Part shown: positions 34,273 to 41,729 of the stretch, in pieces | Numbering within the stretch: the first letter of the stretch is position 1 | Layout of the letters: the number at the start of each line of letters is the position of its first letter | Assembly: GCA_965199595.1 (NCBI GenBank) | Contig: OZ241182.1 | Span: forward strand, 930,001 to 994,000 | Direction of reading: 5' to 3' | Length of the DNA: 64,000 bases | Origin: JBBROS01 sp965199595 | Lineage (GTDB): Bacteria > Pseudomonadota > Alphaproteobacteria > Acetobacterales > Acetobacteraceae | Program-made: the position numbers and the translations under genes | The notes under the pieces: generated by a model | The model's database searches: none | What the model was told of the DNA's origin: nothing | What the model saw: only the letters and a program-made list of their open reading frames with translations

Positions 34273-35129
34273 GCCTGCACCCGGTCGGCGCCGAGCCGCC
34301 CGACGAGGTCCTGGATGTATTGCCAGGCGACCCGGCCCGAGCGGGCGCCGCGGGTGATCGACCACTCCACCGCGCCGGCGTGCAGCGCCTCACGCGTGAT
34401 GGTCAGGTGCAGCTGGTCCGCGTAGCCGTCCACCATGGCGAAGAACGCCTCCTGGTCGCAGTTGTGGAAGCCGATCCAGAGGCCGAAGCGGTCGGAAAGG
34501 GAGACCTTCTCCTCCGTCGCCTCGCCCGGGCTGATGGCGGTGGCGCCCTCGTTGTCGATCATGTCGCGCGGCATCAGGTGACGGCGGTTGCTGGTCGCGT
34601 AGAACAGCACGTTGTCCGGACGGCCCTCGATGCCGCCGTCCAGCACGGATTTCAGCGCCTTGTAGTCGGCATCCTCGCGCTCGAAGGAGAGGTCGTCGCA
34701 GAGGATCAGGCAGCGCCGGGTTTCGTCGCGCAGGAGGTTGAGCAGGTCCGGCAGGGTGCGGATGTCCTCGCGGTGGATCTCGATGAGGGCGAGGCTGCCG
34801 GGTTCGCGGGCGTTGGCGGCGGCGTGGGCGGCCTTGACGAGGGAGGACTTGCCCATGCCGCGGGCGCCCCAGAGCATGGCGTTGTTGGCCGGGAACCCGG
34901 CGGCGAAGCGCAGCGTGTTGTCCAGCAGCAGGCGCTTCTGGCGCTCCACGCCTTGCAGCAGCGCGATGTCGACGCGGGCGACCTGTTTCACCGGAACCAG
35001 GCCGGGCGGATCGGGCTGCCAGACGAAGGCGTCGGCGGCGGTGAAGTCCGGCCGGGGCGGCGGCAGCGGCGCCAGGCGGTCGAGTGCCGCGGCGATACGG
35101 CCCAGCAAGGCGAGTTCATCAGGGGTCAT
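34269..35129 (-). CDS. DUF815-family AAA ATPase
   Basis: A 286-residue ATPase of the DUF815 family. N-terminal FVWQPDPPGLVPVKQV, Walker A GARGMGKSSL near residues 88-97, Walker B CLILCDDLSFE near 140-150, ATSNRRHLMPRDM (sensor 1 region) near 178-190 and SDRFGLWIGF near 215-224. Cellular role not established. Likely cotranscribed with the MBL gene downstream. Confidence 0.9.
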   Translation of the reverse strand: MTPDELALLGRIAAALDRLAPLPPPRPDFTAADAFVWQPDPPGLVPVKQVARVDIALLQGVERQKRLLLDNTLRFAAGFPANNAMLWGARGMGKSSLVKAAHAAANAREPGSLALIEIHREDIRTLPDLLNLLRDETRRCLILCDDLSFEREDADYKALKSVLDGGIEGRPDNVLFYATSNRRHLMPRDMIDNEGATAISPGEATEEKVSLSDRFGLWIGFHNCDQEAFFAMVDGYADQLHLTITREALHAGAVEWSITRGARSGRVAWQYIQDLVGRLGADRVQA

Positions 35130-35144
35130 GTGATCCGGTTTGGC

Positions 35145-35172
35145 TTGACGGGGCGGGGCGTCAAACTATGGT
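35145..35172 (+). promoter_or_regulatory. Candidate sigma-70 promoter of yajC
   Basis: TTGACG (35145-35150), a 16-base spacer and TATGGT (35167-35172); the sequence CTTGAC...CTATGG also fits the alphaproteobacterial housekeeping pattern. The start would fall about 40 bases before the yajC ATG. Confidence 0.55.
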
Positions 35173-35217
35173 CCGGCCACCCTCCGCGGCAAGCCCGCCC
35201 GAATAGCAGGACACCTC

Positions 35218-35553
35218 ATGCTGATTTCTCCCGCCTATGCCCAGGATGTCGCAGGGATCATGGGGTCCGCCACCCAGTTCCTGCCGTTGGTGCTGATCTT
35301 CGGCGTGTTCTATTTCCTGCTGATCCGGCCGCAGCAGACGCGCGCCAAGGAGGCCCGGGCCATGCTCGCCGCCCTGCGCCGCGGTGACAAGGTGGTGACG
35401 GCCGGCGGCATCATCGGTGTGGTGCAGCGCGTGAAGGACGGCTCGAACGAGGTTGAGGTCGAGATCGCGCCGAACGTGCGGGTGACGGTGCTGCGTGAGA
35501 CCATCGGGTCGCTGGTGAAGCCGGTGGCTGCCAACGACGTCGCCAAGGCCTGA
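35218..35553 (+). CDS. yajC: Preprotein translocase subunit YajC
   Basis: A 111-residue single-pass membrane protein associated with SecDF. One N-terminal helix (LPLVLIFGVFYFLLIRP, residues about 22-38) precedes the cytoplasmic domain with RRGDKVVTAGGIIGVV near 63-78. In many genomes yajC precedes secD; here it stands alone, ending at a terminator against convergent sodB. Confidence 0.93.
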   Translation: MLISPAYAQDVAGIMGSATQFLPLVLIFGVFYFLLIRPQQTRAKEARAMLAALRRGDKVVTAGGIIGVVQRVKDGSNEVEVEIAPNVRVTVLRETIGSLVKPVAANDVAKA

Positions 35554-35559
35554 AGGGGC

Positions 35560-35590
35560 GCGCCCTCTCCCGGTTGGTGGGAGAGGGCGC
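35560..35590. terminator. Bidirectional terminator between yajC and sodB
   Basis: A perfect 12-base stem GCGCCCTCTCCC / GGGAGAGGGCGC with a 7-base loop, followed on the plus strand by GGTTTC. It sits in the 45-base gap between convergent genes. The T tract is short, so strength is uncertain. Confidence 0.75.
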
Positions 35591-35598
35591 GGTTTCAG

Positions 35599-36201
35599 CT
35601 ACTTGAGCTTGCTGGCGGCGTATTCGTAGTTGGCGATCTTGTCGAGCCAGTTGCTGACGTAATCCGGACGGCGGTTGCGGAAGTCCAGGTAGTAGCTGTG
35701 CTCCCACACGTCGCAGCCCAGCAGCGCCGTGCCTTCGCCGGTGGCGAGCGGGTTGGAGCCGTTCGGGGTCTTGGTGACCTTGAGCTTGCCGTCCGGGCCC
35801 TGGATCAGCCAGCCCCAGCCGGAGCCGAACTGACCGACGCAGGCGGCCTTGAAGGCGTCCTTGAAGGCCTGCACGCTGCCGAAATCGGCCACGAGCCGGC
35901 TTTCGAGCGCACCGGGGATGGCGCCGCCGGTGGGGGACATGTTTTCCCAGAACAGGATGTGGTTCCAGTGCTGGCCGGCATTGTTGAACACGGGCGCCAT
36001 GTCCGGCTTGTTGTAGGAGAGCTTGACGATCTCCTCCAGGGACTTGCCCTGCAGTGCCGGGTCCTTGTCCACGAAGCCGTTCAGGGCGGTGACGTAGGCC
36101 TGGTGGTGCTTGTCATGGTGCAGCTCCAGGGTTTCCTGCTGCATGCCGTTGGCGGCCAGGGCTGAGTGGGAATAGGGCAGGGGGGGGAGTTCGAAGGCCA
36201 T
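35599..36201 (-). CDS. sodB: Superoxide dismutase, Fe type
   Basis: A 200-residue cytoplasmic superoxide dismutase. Metal ligands: His28 (ELHHDKHH), His81 (WNHILFW), Asp164 and His168 (DVWEHSYY). Gln77 in AGQHWNH occupies the position of the Fe-SOD active-site glutamine, and GSGWGWL lacks the Mn-type glutamine, so the iron form is favoured; cambialistic activity is possible. Divergent from the next gene by 95 bases; a TTGACG at 36254-36259 (minus) could be its -35. Confidence 0.95.
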   Translation of the reverse strand: MAFELPPLPYSHSALAANGMQQETLELHHDKHHQAYVTALNGFVDKDPALQGKSLEEIVKLSYNKPDMAPVFNNAGQHWNHILFWENMSPTGGAIPGALESRLVADFGSVQAFKDAFKAACVGQFGSGWGWLIQGPDGKLKVTKTPNGSNPLATGEGTALLGCDVWEHSYYLDFRNRRPDYVSNWLDKIANYEYAASKLK

Positions 36202-36296
36202 CGTGATCCTTGGGGGCGGTTGCGCTGGGGAGAGTGGTCGCGGGGCGGGGGAGCGTCAAGGTTGCGCCACGGGAAGGGCCGGGCCATTTGTGCGGG

Positions 36297-37016
36297 ATGG
36301 CACGCGAGCAGCTTTCCGGGGTGGGCGAGATCGTGCGGCGGCATGATCCCGACCGGTTCTTCACGGCGCTGTTTGCCCCGGCGGAGCACCGGGAGGCGCT
36401 GTTCGCGCTGTATGCGTTCGATCATGAGCTGGCGCGGGCCTGTGTGGCCACGCGGGAGCCGATTGCGTCGCTGATCCGGCTGCAGTGGTGGCGGGAGGTG
36501 GTGGAGGGCGCGCGGCGGCGGCACGAGGTGGCCGGGCCGCTCGGGGAGGCGCTGGATGCGGGGCGGCTTGATGCGGGCGAGTTGCTGGGGATCATCGACG
36601 GATACGAGATGAAGGTCGGCGACATCGAGGGTGTGGCTGACCTGGAGGCCTATGCGCTTCGGAGTGCCGGCGGAGTGATGGTCGCTGCGGGACGGCTGCT
36701 TGGGATGCATGGGGCAGAAGCGCTGCGGCCTTGGGGTGCGGCCTATGGGTTCTCGCGGCTGCTGCGGGCCGGGTCGCCGCCTGGTGGGGCGGGGGTGCGG
36801 ATTGGCACGGTCGAACTTTCGGCTTCGGCCGTGCGGGTGGCGATGACGGCTCGCGCGCAGGCTTGGCTCGGGACCGAGGTGGTGGTGCCACGGATGGCGC
36901 GTTCTGCCGTTCTGCCGGTGGTTCTGGCGCGACGGCGGCTTGCTGGGCGCGGTGCTGTTTCGGCGGAGCTGGGTATGGGCGATCGTTTGGCGATCGTTTG
37001 GTCGGCGTTGCGATAG
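36297..37016 (+). CDS. Squalene/phytoene synthase-fold protein, NDUFAF6-like
   Basis: A 239-residue protein with the isoprenoid-synthase fold, but it looks like the NDUFAF6 (complex I assembly factor) branch rather than a real synthase. ALYAFDHELARACVATREP replaces the aspartate-rich first motif, and LIRLQWWREVVEGA follows, as in NDUFAF6. The second motif region reads RSAGGVMVAAGRLLG without DxxxD. It is therefore unlikely to make squalene, despite the hopanoid genes in the window. ATG 36297. Confidence 0.75.
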   Translation: MAREQLSGVGEIVRRHDPDRFFTALFAPAEHREALFALYAFDHELARACVATREPIASLIRLQWWREVVEGARRRHEVAGPLGEALDAGRLDAGELLGIIDGYEMKVGDIEGVADLEAYALRSAGGVMVAAGRLLGMHGAEALRPWGAAYGFSRLLRAGSPPGGAGVRIGTVELSASAVRVAMTARAQAWLGTEVVVPRMARSAVLPVVLARRRLAGRGAVSAELGMGDRLAIVWSALR

Positions 37017-37026
37017 GCACAAACAA

Positions 37027-37054
37027 AAAGGGCACTGCCGAAGCAGTGCCCTTT
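37027..37054. terminator. Bidirectional terminator between NDUFAF6-like gene and PEP-CTERM gene
   Basis: A perfect 12-base stem AAAGGGCACTGC / GCAGTGCCCTTT with CGAA tetraloop, preceded by AAACAA on the plus strand (a T tract for minus-strand transcripts) and followed by a short T run on plus. Good terminator for the minus-strand PEP-CTERM gene and usable by the plus-strand gene. Confidence 0.88.
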
Positions 37055-37073
37055 CCGCGGTATGGCGTCGTGA

Positions 37074-37838
37074 TTAGGCGCGGTTGCGGCGACGCAGGGC
37101 GCCGGCACCGATCAGCCCGGCGCCGAGCAGGGCGAGGGTGGCGGGCTCGGGCACCGTGGTCGGCGGGGTCGGGGTGGCGGCGGTGTAATCATACACGATG
37201 TTGATCGTGCCCGTAGCGGTGGTGCTCTGCGACGCACTGGTGTTGCCGCCAGTGTTGGACAGCAGGGTGCCGGTGGCGGTCAGCAACTGCGCCACAAAGG
37301 TAGACGGCCCTGACGCCGAAAAGGCCGCAAGAGTCGACGCGTCGGTGAACGCACCCGGTGCGAACGTCTGCGTTGCCGCGTTGCTCTGGAGCGTAGCAGA
37401 CCCACCAGAGGCCAAGTTGTAGCTGCGCGTCGTGCCAAGCAGGTCGAACGAAGCCGGGTCAATAGTCGCGCCACCGACGGTGACCGGACCGATCTGATCC
37501 ACCACATTCCGGAGCACGCCGTCGATCGCACTATCAGTGGAGCGGAAACCAGACGCTGACTCGGTGCGCACGGTGCCCGACGAGGTTCCCTGCGCCGCGT
37601 TGGCGACCGTGATCGTGGATGTGAACCCGTAGGTCACGGTGAAGGCGATGGAATTCAGCGTGCCCAACGTGGTGTCGAACCGGCTCAGCGTCTTGGAGCT
37701 AACAGGACCTGCACCGGTGAAGTCAGTTGCGCCAGGTCCGAACTGAGCGGATGTCGACGAGGTGATTGCAAAGGCTGGGATGCTTGCAAGGCTCGTCAAA
37801 GCGACGGTGGCTGCAAGAAGAAGCTTGAGGCTTGACAT
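37074..37838 (-). CDS. PEP-CTERM sorting domain protein
   Basis: A 254-residue exported protein. A signal peptide (MSSLKLLLAATVALTSLAS, cleavage after AFA) precedes a serine/threonine-rich body that resembles choice-of-anchor-type domains. The C-terminus has the sorting tag TVPEPATLALLGAGLIGAGA followed by RRR, recognised by an exosortase and linked to exopolysaccharide production. No exosortase gene is in the window. Codon use looks less G+C-biased than in neighbours, as is common for these fast-evolving proteins. AAGGAA lies eight bases before the ATG. Confidence 0.88.
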   Translation of the reverse strand: MSSLKLLLAATVALTSLASIPAFAITSSTSAQFGPGATDFTGAGPVSSKTLSRFDTTLGTLNSIAFTVTYGFTSTITVANAAQGTSSGTVRTESASGFRSTDSAIDGVLRNVVDQIGPVTVGGATIDPASFDLLGTTRSYNLASGGSATLQSNAATQTFAPGAFTDASTLAAFSASGPSTFVAQLLTATGTLLSNTGGNTSASQSTTATGTINIVYDYTAATPTPPTTVPEPATLALLGAGLIGAGALRRRNRA

Positions 37839-38042
37839 CTTAAATTCCTTTGAAGGCTGACCCGGTCACCCGCGCCGCGTGTTGCAACTAAACTGAGCGA
37901 TCTAGTCCAACCCTGCGGAACGCCGTGTGAGGGCGTCTGCGTGGTTTGTTAACAAATGATTTAGCAAAAGCTAGAGGATCATGCAAGCCGGATTTACGCG
38001 ATTTTCCACTGATGTGATAATGCCGTCAATCCGGCAAGCATC

Positions 38043-40886
38043 TCAAGCCGATTTACGCATTGACGCTGCCGGGAGCAGCGGCTTGAGGAACCGGCCCGTA
38101 TGGCTCGCCGTGGTCATGGCGACAAGCTCGGGTGTGCCCGCGGCAACCACCATGCCGCCGCCCTCACCGCCTTCGGGACCAAGGTCCAACACCCAGTCAG
38201 CGGTCTTGATCACCTCGAGATTGTGCTCGATCACCACCACCGTGTTCCCGTGATCCACCAGCGCGTGCAGCACTTCCAGCAGCTTGCGGACATCCTCGAA
38301 ATGCAGTCCGGTGGTCGGCTCGTCCAGAATGTACAGGGTGCGGCCAGTGGCGCGCTTGGCGAGTTCCTTCGAGAGCTTGATCCGCTGCGCCTCGCCGCCC
38401 GACAGGGTGGTGGCCTGCTGGCCGAGGCTGATGTAGCCGAGGCCGACCTTCTGCAGGATGCTGAGGCGGTCGTGGATCCGGCCCACGGCGCTGAAGAACG
38501 GTACCACCTCGTCGACCGTCATGGAAAGCACGTCGGCGATCGACTTGCCCCGGAACTTGATATCGAGGGTTTCACGGTTGTAGCGGGCACCCTTGCAGGT
38601 GTCGCAGGTCACGAAGACGTCGGGCAGGAAGTGCATCTCGATCTTGAGCACGCCGTCGCCCTGGCAGGCTTCGCAGCGGCCGCCCTTCACGTTGAAGCTG
38701 AACCGGCCGGACTTGTAGCCGCGGGCCCGGCTCTCCGGCAGTTCGGCGAACCAGTCCCGGATGGGGGCGAACAGGTCGGTGTAGGTGGCCGGGTTCGAGC
38801 GGGGGGTGCGGCCGATGGGGGACTGGTCGATGTCGATGATCTTGTCGAGCTGTTCGAGTCCCTCCAGGCGGTCGTGCGGGGCGGGCACTTCGCCGGTCCC
38901 CATCAGCCGGCGGGACGCTGCCTTGTATAAGGTGTCGATCACCAGGGTGGACTTGCCGCCGCCGGAGACGCCGGTGATGCAGGTGAACACGCCGAGCGGC
39001 ACCGAGGTGGTGACGTTCTTGAGGTTGTTGCCCCGGGCGCCGACCACCCGGAGCTGCCGCTTGGGATCCGTCTTGCGGCGCTTCGGGATCGGGATGCCGG
39101 CACGGCCGCTCAGGTAGGCGCCGGTGATGCTGTCCGGGTGGGCCGCGACCTCCTCCGGGGTGCCCTGGGCGATGATGTAGCCGCCGAGCAGCCCGGCAGC
39201 CGGGCCCATGTCGATCAGGTGGTCGGCGGCGCGGATGGCGTCCTCGTCGTGTTCCACCACCAGCACGGTGTTGCCGAGCGCCTTGAGGCGGCGCAGCGTG
39301 CCGAGCAGGCGTTCATTGTCCCGCTGATGCAGGCCGATGCTGGGCTCGTCCAGCACGTAGAGCACGCCGGTGAGGCCGGAGCCGATCTGGCTGGCGAGGC
39401 GGATGCGCTGGCTCTCGCCGCCGGAGAGGGTGGTGCTGCCGCGGGCGAGGGTCAGGTAGTCGAGCCCGACATCGACCAGGAACTGCAGGCGCTCGACGAT
39501 CTCGCGCAGGATGCGTCGGCCGATCTCGAGTCGCTGGGGGGTGAGCGTCTCGCCCACGGTCTGGAACCAGGTCAGGGCCCGGCGGATCGAGAGGTCACCG
39601 GCCTCGGCGATGTTGCTGCCGGCGATGCGGACGGCGAGGGCTTCGGGCTTGAGGCGGGCGCCCTTGCACACGGCGCAAGCCTTTTCGGCCTGGTAGCGGC
39701 TCATCTCCTCGCGGACCCAGGCGCTGTCGGTTTCACGCAGGCGGCGTTCGAGGTTCTTGACCACGCCCTCGAACGGCTTGGTGACGTCGTAGGCGCGGGT
39801 GCCGTCCTTGTAGGAGAGGGTGATGGGCTCGGTGGAGCCGTGCAGGATGGCGGTGCGGATGGTTTCGGACAGCTCGTGCCAGGGGGTGCGGGTACTCGCC
39901 TTATAGTGGCGGGCGATGCCTTGCAGGGTCTGGTCGTAATAGGGCGTCTGGGCGCCGGCCCAGGGGGAGACGGCGCCGTCGGCGAGGGTGGCGCGTTCGT
40001 CGGGGACGATGAGGGCCGGGTCGAAGAAGCTCTCGACGCCCAGGCCGTCGCAGGCGGGGCAGGCGCCGTGGGGGGAGTTGAAGCTGAACAGCCGGGGCTC
40101 GATCTCCTCGATGGTGAAGCCGCTGACCGGGCAGGCGAAGCGGGAGCTGAATATGGTGCGGGCGCCGCTGGTGGCGTCTTCGGCGTAGACGATGCCGTCG
40201 GCGAGGGAGAGGGCGGTTTCGAAGCTGTCGGCGAGGCGGGTTTCGAGACCGGGCTTGACGACGATGCGGTCGACGACGGCCTCGATGTCGTGCTTGGTCT
40301 TGCGGTTGAGTGCCGGGACGTCGTCGATCTCGTAGAGGGTGCCGTCGACCTTGGCGCGGGTGAAGCCGCGGCGTTGCAGGTCGGCGAGCTCCTTGCGGTA
40401 TTCGCCCTTGCGGTCGCGGACCACGGGGGCGAGCAGCAGCAGGCGGGTGCCCTCCGGCATGGCCTGCACGCGGTCCACCATCTGGCTGATGGTCTGGGCC
40501 TCGATGGGTTCGCCGGTGACGGGGGAGTAGGGGACGCCGGTGCGGGCCCAGAGCAGGCGCATGTAGTCGTGGATTTCGGTGACGGTGCCGACGGTGGAGC
40601 GCGGGTTGCGGCTGGTGGTCTTCTGTTCGATGGAGATGGCGGGGGACAGGCCCTCGATGCTGTCGACATCGGGCTTGCCCATCAGCTCCAGGAACTGCCG
40701 GGCATAGGCGGAGAGGGATTCGACGTAGCGGCGCTGGCCTTCGGCGTAGATGGTATCGAAGGCGAGGGAGGACTTGCCGGAGCCGGACAGGCCGGTGATG
40801 ACGGTGAGCTGGTCACGCGGGATTTCCACGTCGATGTTTTTCAGGTTGTGTTCGCGGGCGCCGCGGACACGGATGTTGCCGGACAT
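38043..40886 (-). CDS. uvrA: Excinuclease ABC subunit UvrA
   Basis: DNA-damage recognition ATPase of nucleotide-excision repair, 947 residues. Walker A of the first ATPase GLSGSGKSSLAFDTIYAEG near residues 32-50; zinc module with CPVSG and CPACDG; first signature TLSGGESQRIRLA; second Walker A GVSGGGKSTLVIDT; second zinc module CEACQGDG and CDTCKG; second signature TLSGGEAQRIKL. The ATG at 40886 matches family starts (IRVRGAREHNLKN). Divergent from ssb with a LexA box in the gap, so SOS-regulated. Confidence 0.97.
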   Translation of the reverse strand: MSGNIRVRGAREHNLKNIDVEIPRDQLTVITGLSGSGKSSLAFDTIYAEGQRRYVESLSAYARQFLELMGKPDVDSIEGLSPAISIEQKTTSRNPRSTVGTVTEIHDYMRLLWARTGVPYSPVTGEPIEAQTISQMVDRVQAMPEGTRLLLLAPVVRDRKGEYRKELADLQRRGFTRAKVDGTLYEIDDVPALNRKTKHDIEAVVDRIVVKPGLETRLADSFETALSLADGIVYAEDATSGARTIFSSRFACPVSGFTIEEIEPRLFSFNSPHGACPACDGLGVESFFDPALIVPDERATLADGAVSPWAGAQTPYYDQTLQGIARHYKASTRTPWHELSETIRTAILHGSTEPITLSYKDGTRAYDVTKPFEGVVKNLERRLRETDSAWVREEMSRYQAEKACAVCKGARLKPEALAVRIAGSNIAEAGDLSIRRALTWFQTVGETLTPQRLEIGRRILREIVERLQFLVDVGLDYLTLARGSTTLSGGESQRIRLASQIGSGLTGVLYVLDEPSIGLHQRDNERLLGTLRRLKALGNTVLVVEHDEDAIRAADHLIDMGPAAGLLGGYIIAQGTPEEVAAHPDSITGAYLSGRAGIPIPKRRKTDPKRQLRVVGARGNNLKNVTTSVPLGVFTCITGVSGGGKSTLVIDTLYKAASRRLMGTGEVPAPHDRLEGLEQLDKIIDIDQSPIGRTPRSNPATYTDLFAPIRDWFAELPESRARGYKSGRFSFNVKGGRCEACQGDGVLKIEMHFLPDVFVTCDTCKGARYNRETLDIKFRGKSIADVLSMTVDEVVPFFSAVGRIHDRLSILQKVGLGYISLGQQATTLSGGEAQRIKLSKELAKRATGRTLYILDEPTTGLHFEDVRKLLEVLHALVDHGNTVVVIEHNLEVIKTADWVLDLGPEGGEGGGMVVAAGTPELVAMTTASHTGRFLKPLLPAASMRKSA

Positions 40887-40909
40887 GGTGTGTCCCCGAT
40901 GGGCTGGAT

Positions 40910-40924
40910 GTTCTGGAATCGTTC
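40910..40924. promoter_or_regulatory. LexA (SOS) operator between uvrA and ssb
   Basis: GTTCTGGAATCGTTC is an exact match to GTTC-N7-GTTC, the LexA box of alphaproteobacteria. It lies in the 103-base gap between divergent uvrA (24 bases before its ATG) and ssb (65 bases before its ATG), where it could repress both genes. Confidence 0.88.
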
Positions 40925-40989
40925 CAGCAGTATATGGCACTGAAGGACGATGATGGATAGGATGCGCAGATCGGAGTTTGAGGGATAAC

Positions 40990-41517
40990 ATGGCAGGCAG
41001 CGTCAACAAGGTGATCCTGGTGGGCAATCTCGGGAAGGATCCCGAGGTTCGGAACGCCCAGAACGGCACCAAGATCGTCAACTTCACCGTCGCGACCAGC
41101 GAGACCTGGAACGACAAGGCGAGCGGCGAGAAGAAGGAGCGGACGGAGTGGCACCGGGTCGTGGTGTTCAACGAGCGCATCGCCGATGTGGCCGAGCGGT
41201 ACCTCAAGAAGGGCGCGAAGGTCTATGTGGAGGGGTCGCTGCAAACCCGCAAATGGACGGATCAGAGCGGCCAGGAGAAATATACCACCGAGGTGGTGAT
41301 CGACCGGTTCCGCGGTGAGATGACGATGCTGAGCGGCCGTGGCGACGAGGGCGGCGGCGGCGGCGGCTATGAGGGTGGGCGGGGCGGTGGTGCTTCCCGG
41401 CCCCAGGCTGCACGAAGCGGCGGCGGCGGCGGGGGCGGTGGCGGTGGCGGTGGCGGTGGCCCGAGCTGGGACAGCGACAAGGGCGGCAGCGACCTTGACG
41501 ACGAGATCCCGTTCTAG
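40990..41517 (+). CDS. ssb: Single-stranded DNA-binding protein
   Basis: A 175-residue SSB. OB-fold domain residues 1-110 (MAGSVNKVILVGNLGKDPEV..., TEWHRVVVFNERIAD). A long glycine-rich linker follows, coded by GGC/GGT runs near 41350-41460, ending in the acidic tip DLDDEIPF that recruits repair proteins. ATG 40990 has AGGG nine bases upstream; a TTG at 40978 is possible. Controlled with uvrA by the LexA box. Confidence 0.97.
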   Translation: MAGSVNKVILVGNLGKDPEVRNAQNGTKIVNFTVATSETWNDKASGEKKERTEWHRVVVFNERIADVAERYLKKGAKVYVEGSLQTRKWTDQSGQEKYTTEVVIDRFRGEMTMLSGRGDEGGGGGGYEGGRGGGASRPQAARSGGGGGGGGGGGGGGPSWDSDKGGSDLDDEIPF

Positions 41518-41729
41518 CCCGGCACCGCGGCCCGGCACTCGGGGCACCGTGGTCGCACCTGGTTGCCGGGCAGGTGCCGGCTTAAACCGTGGCTTCCTGC
41601 CGGTGGGGGCGCAGATCGGGGCGCAGGCTGGGGTGATCGCGGATGCGGCGCCGGGGGCGGTGCTGCTGGGCCGCGTCATGAGTTCTTTCGTGAGATGGCG
41701 TTGCTGAAGAAGCTGAACTGCCGGCCATC

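Noticed and set aside
36297..37016. Squalene or phytoene synthase (HpnC/HpnD)
   Set aside because: Both aspartate-rich motifs are missing and NDUFAF6-type motifs are present.
41330..41470. GGC/GGT-rich tract as a CRISPR-like or satellite repeat
   Set aside because: It is simply the coding sequence of the glycine-rich linker of SSB; no CRISPR array occurs in the window.
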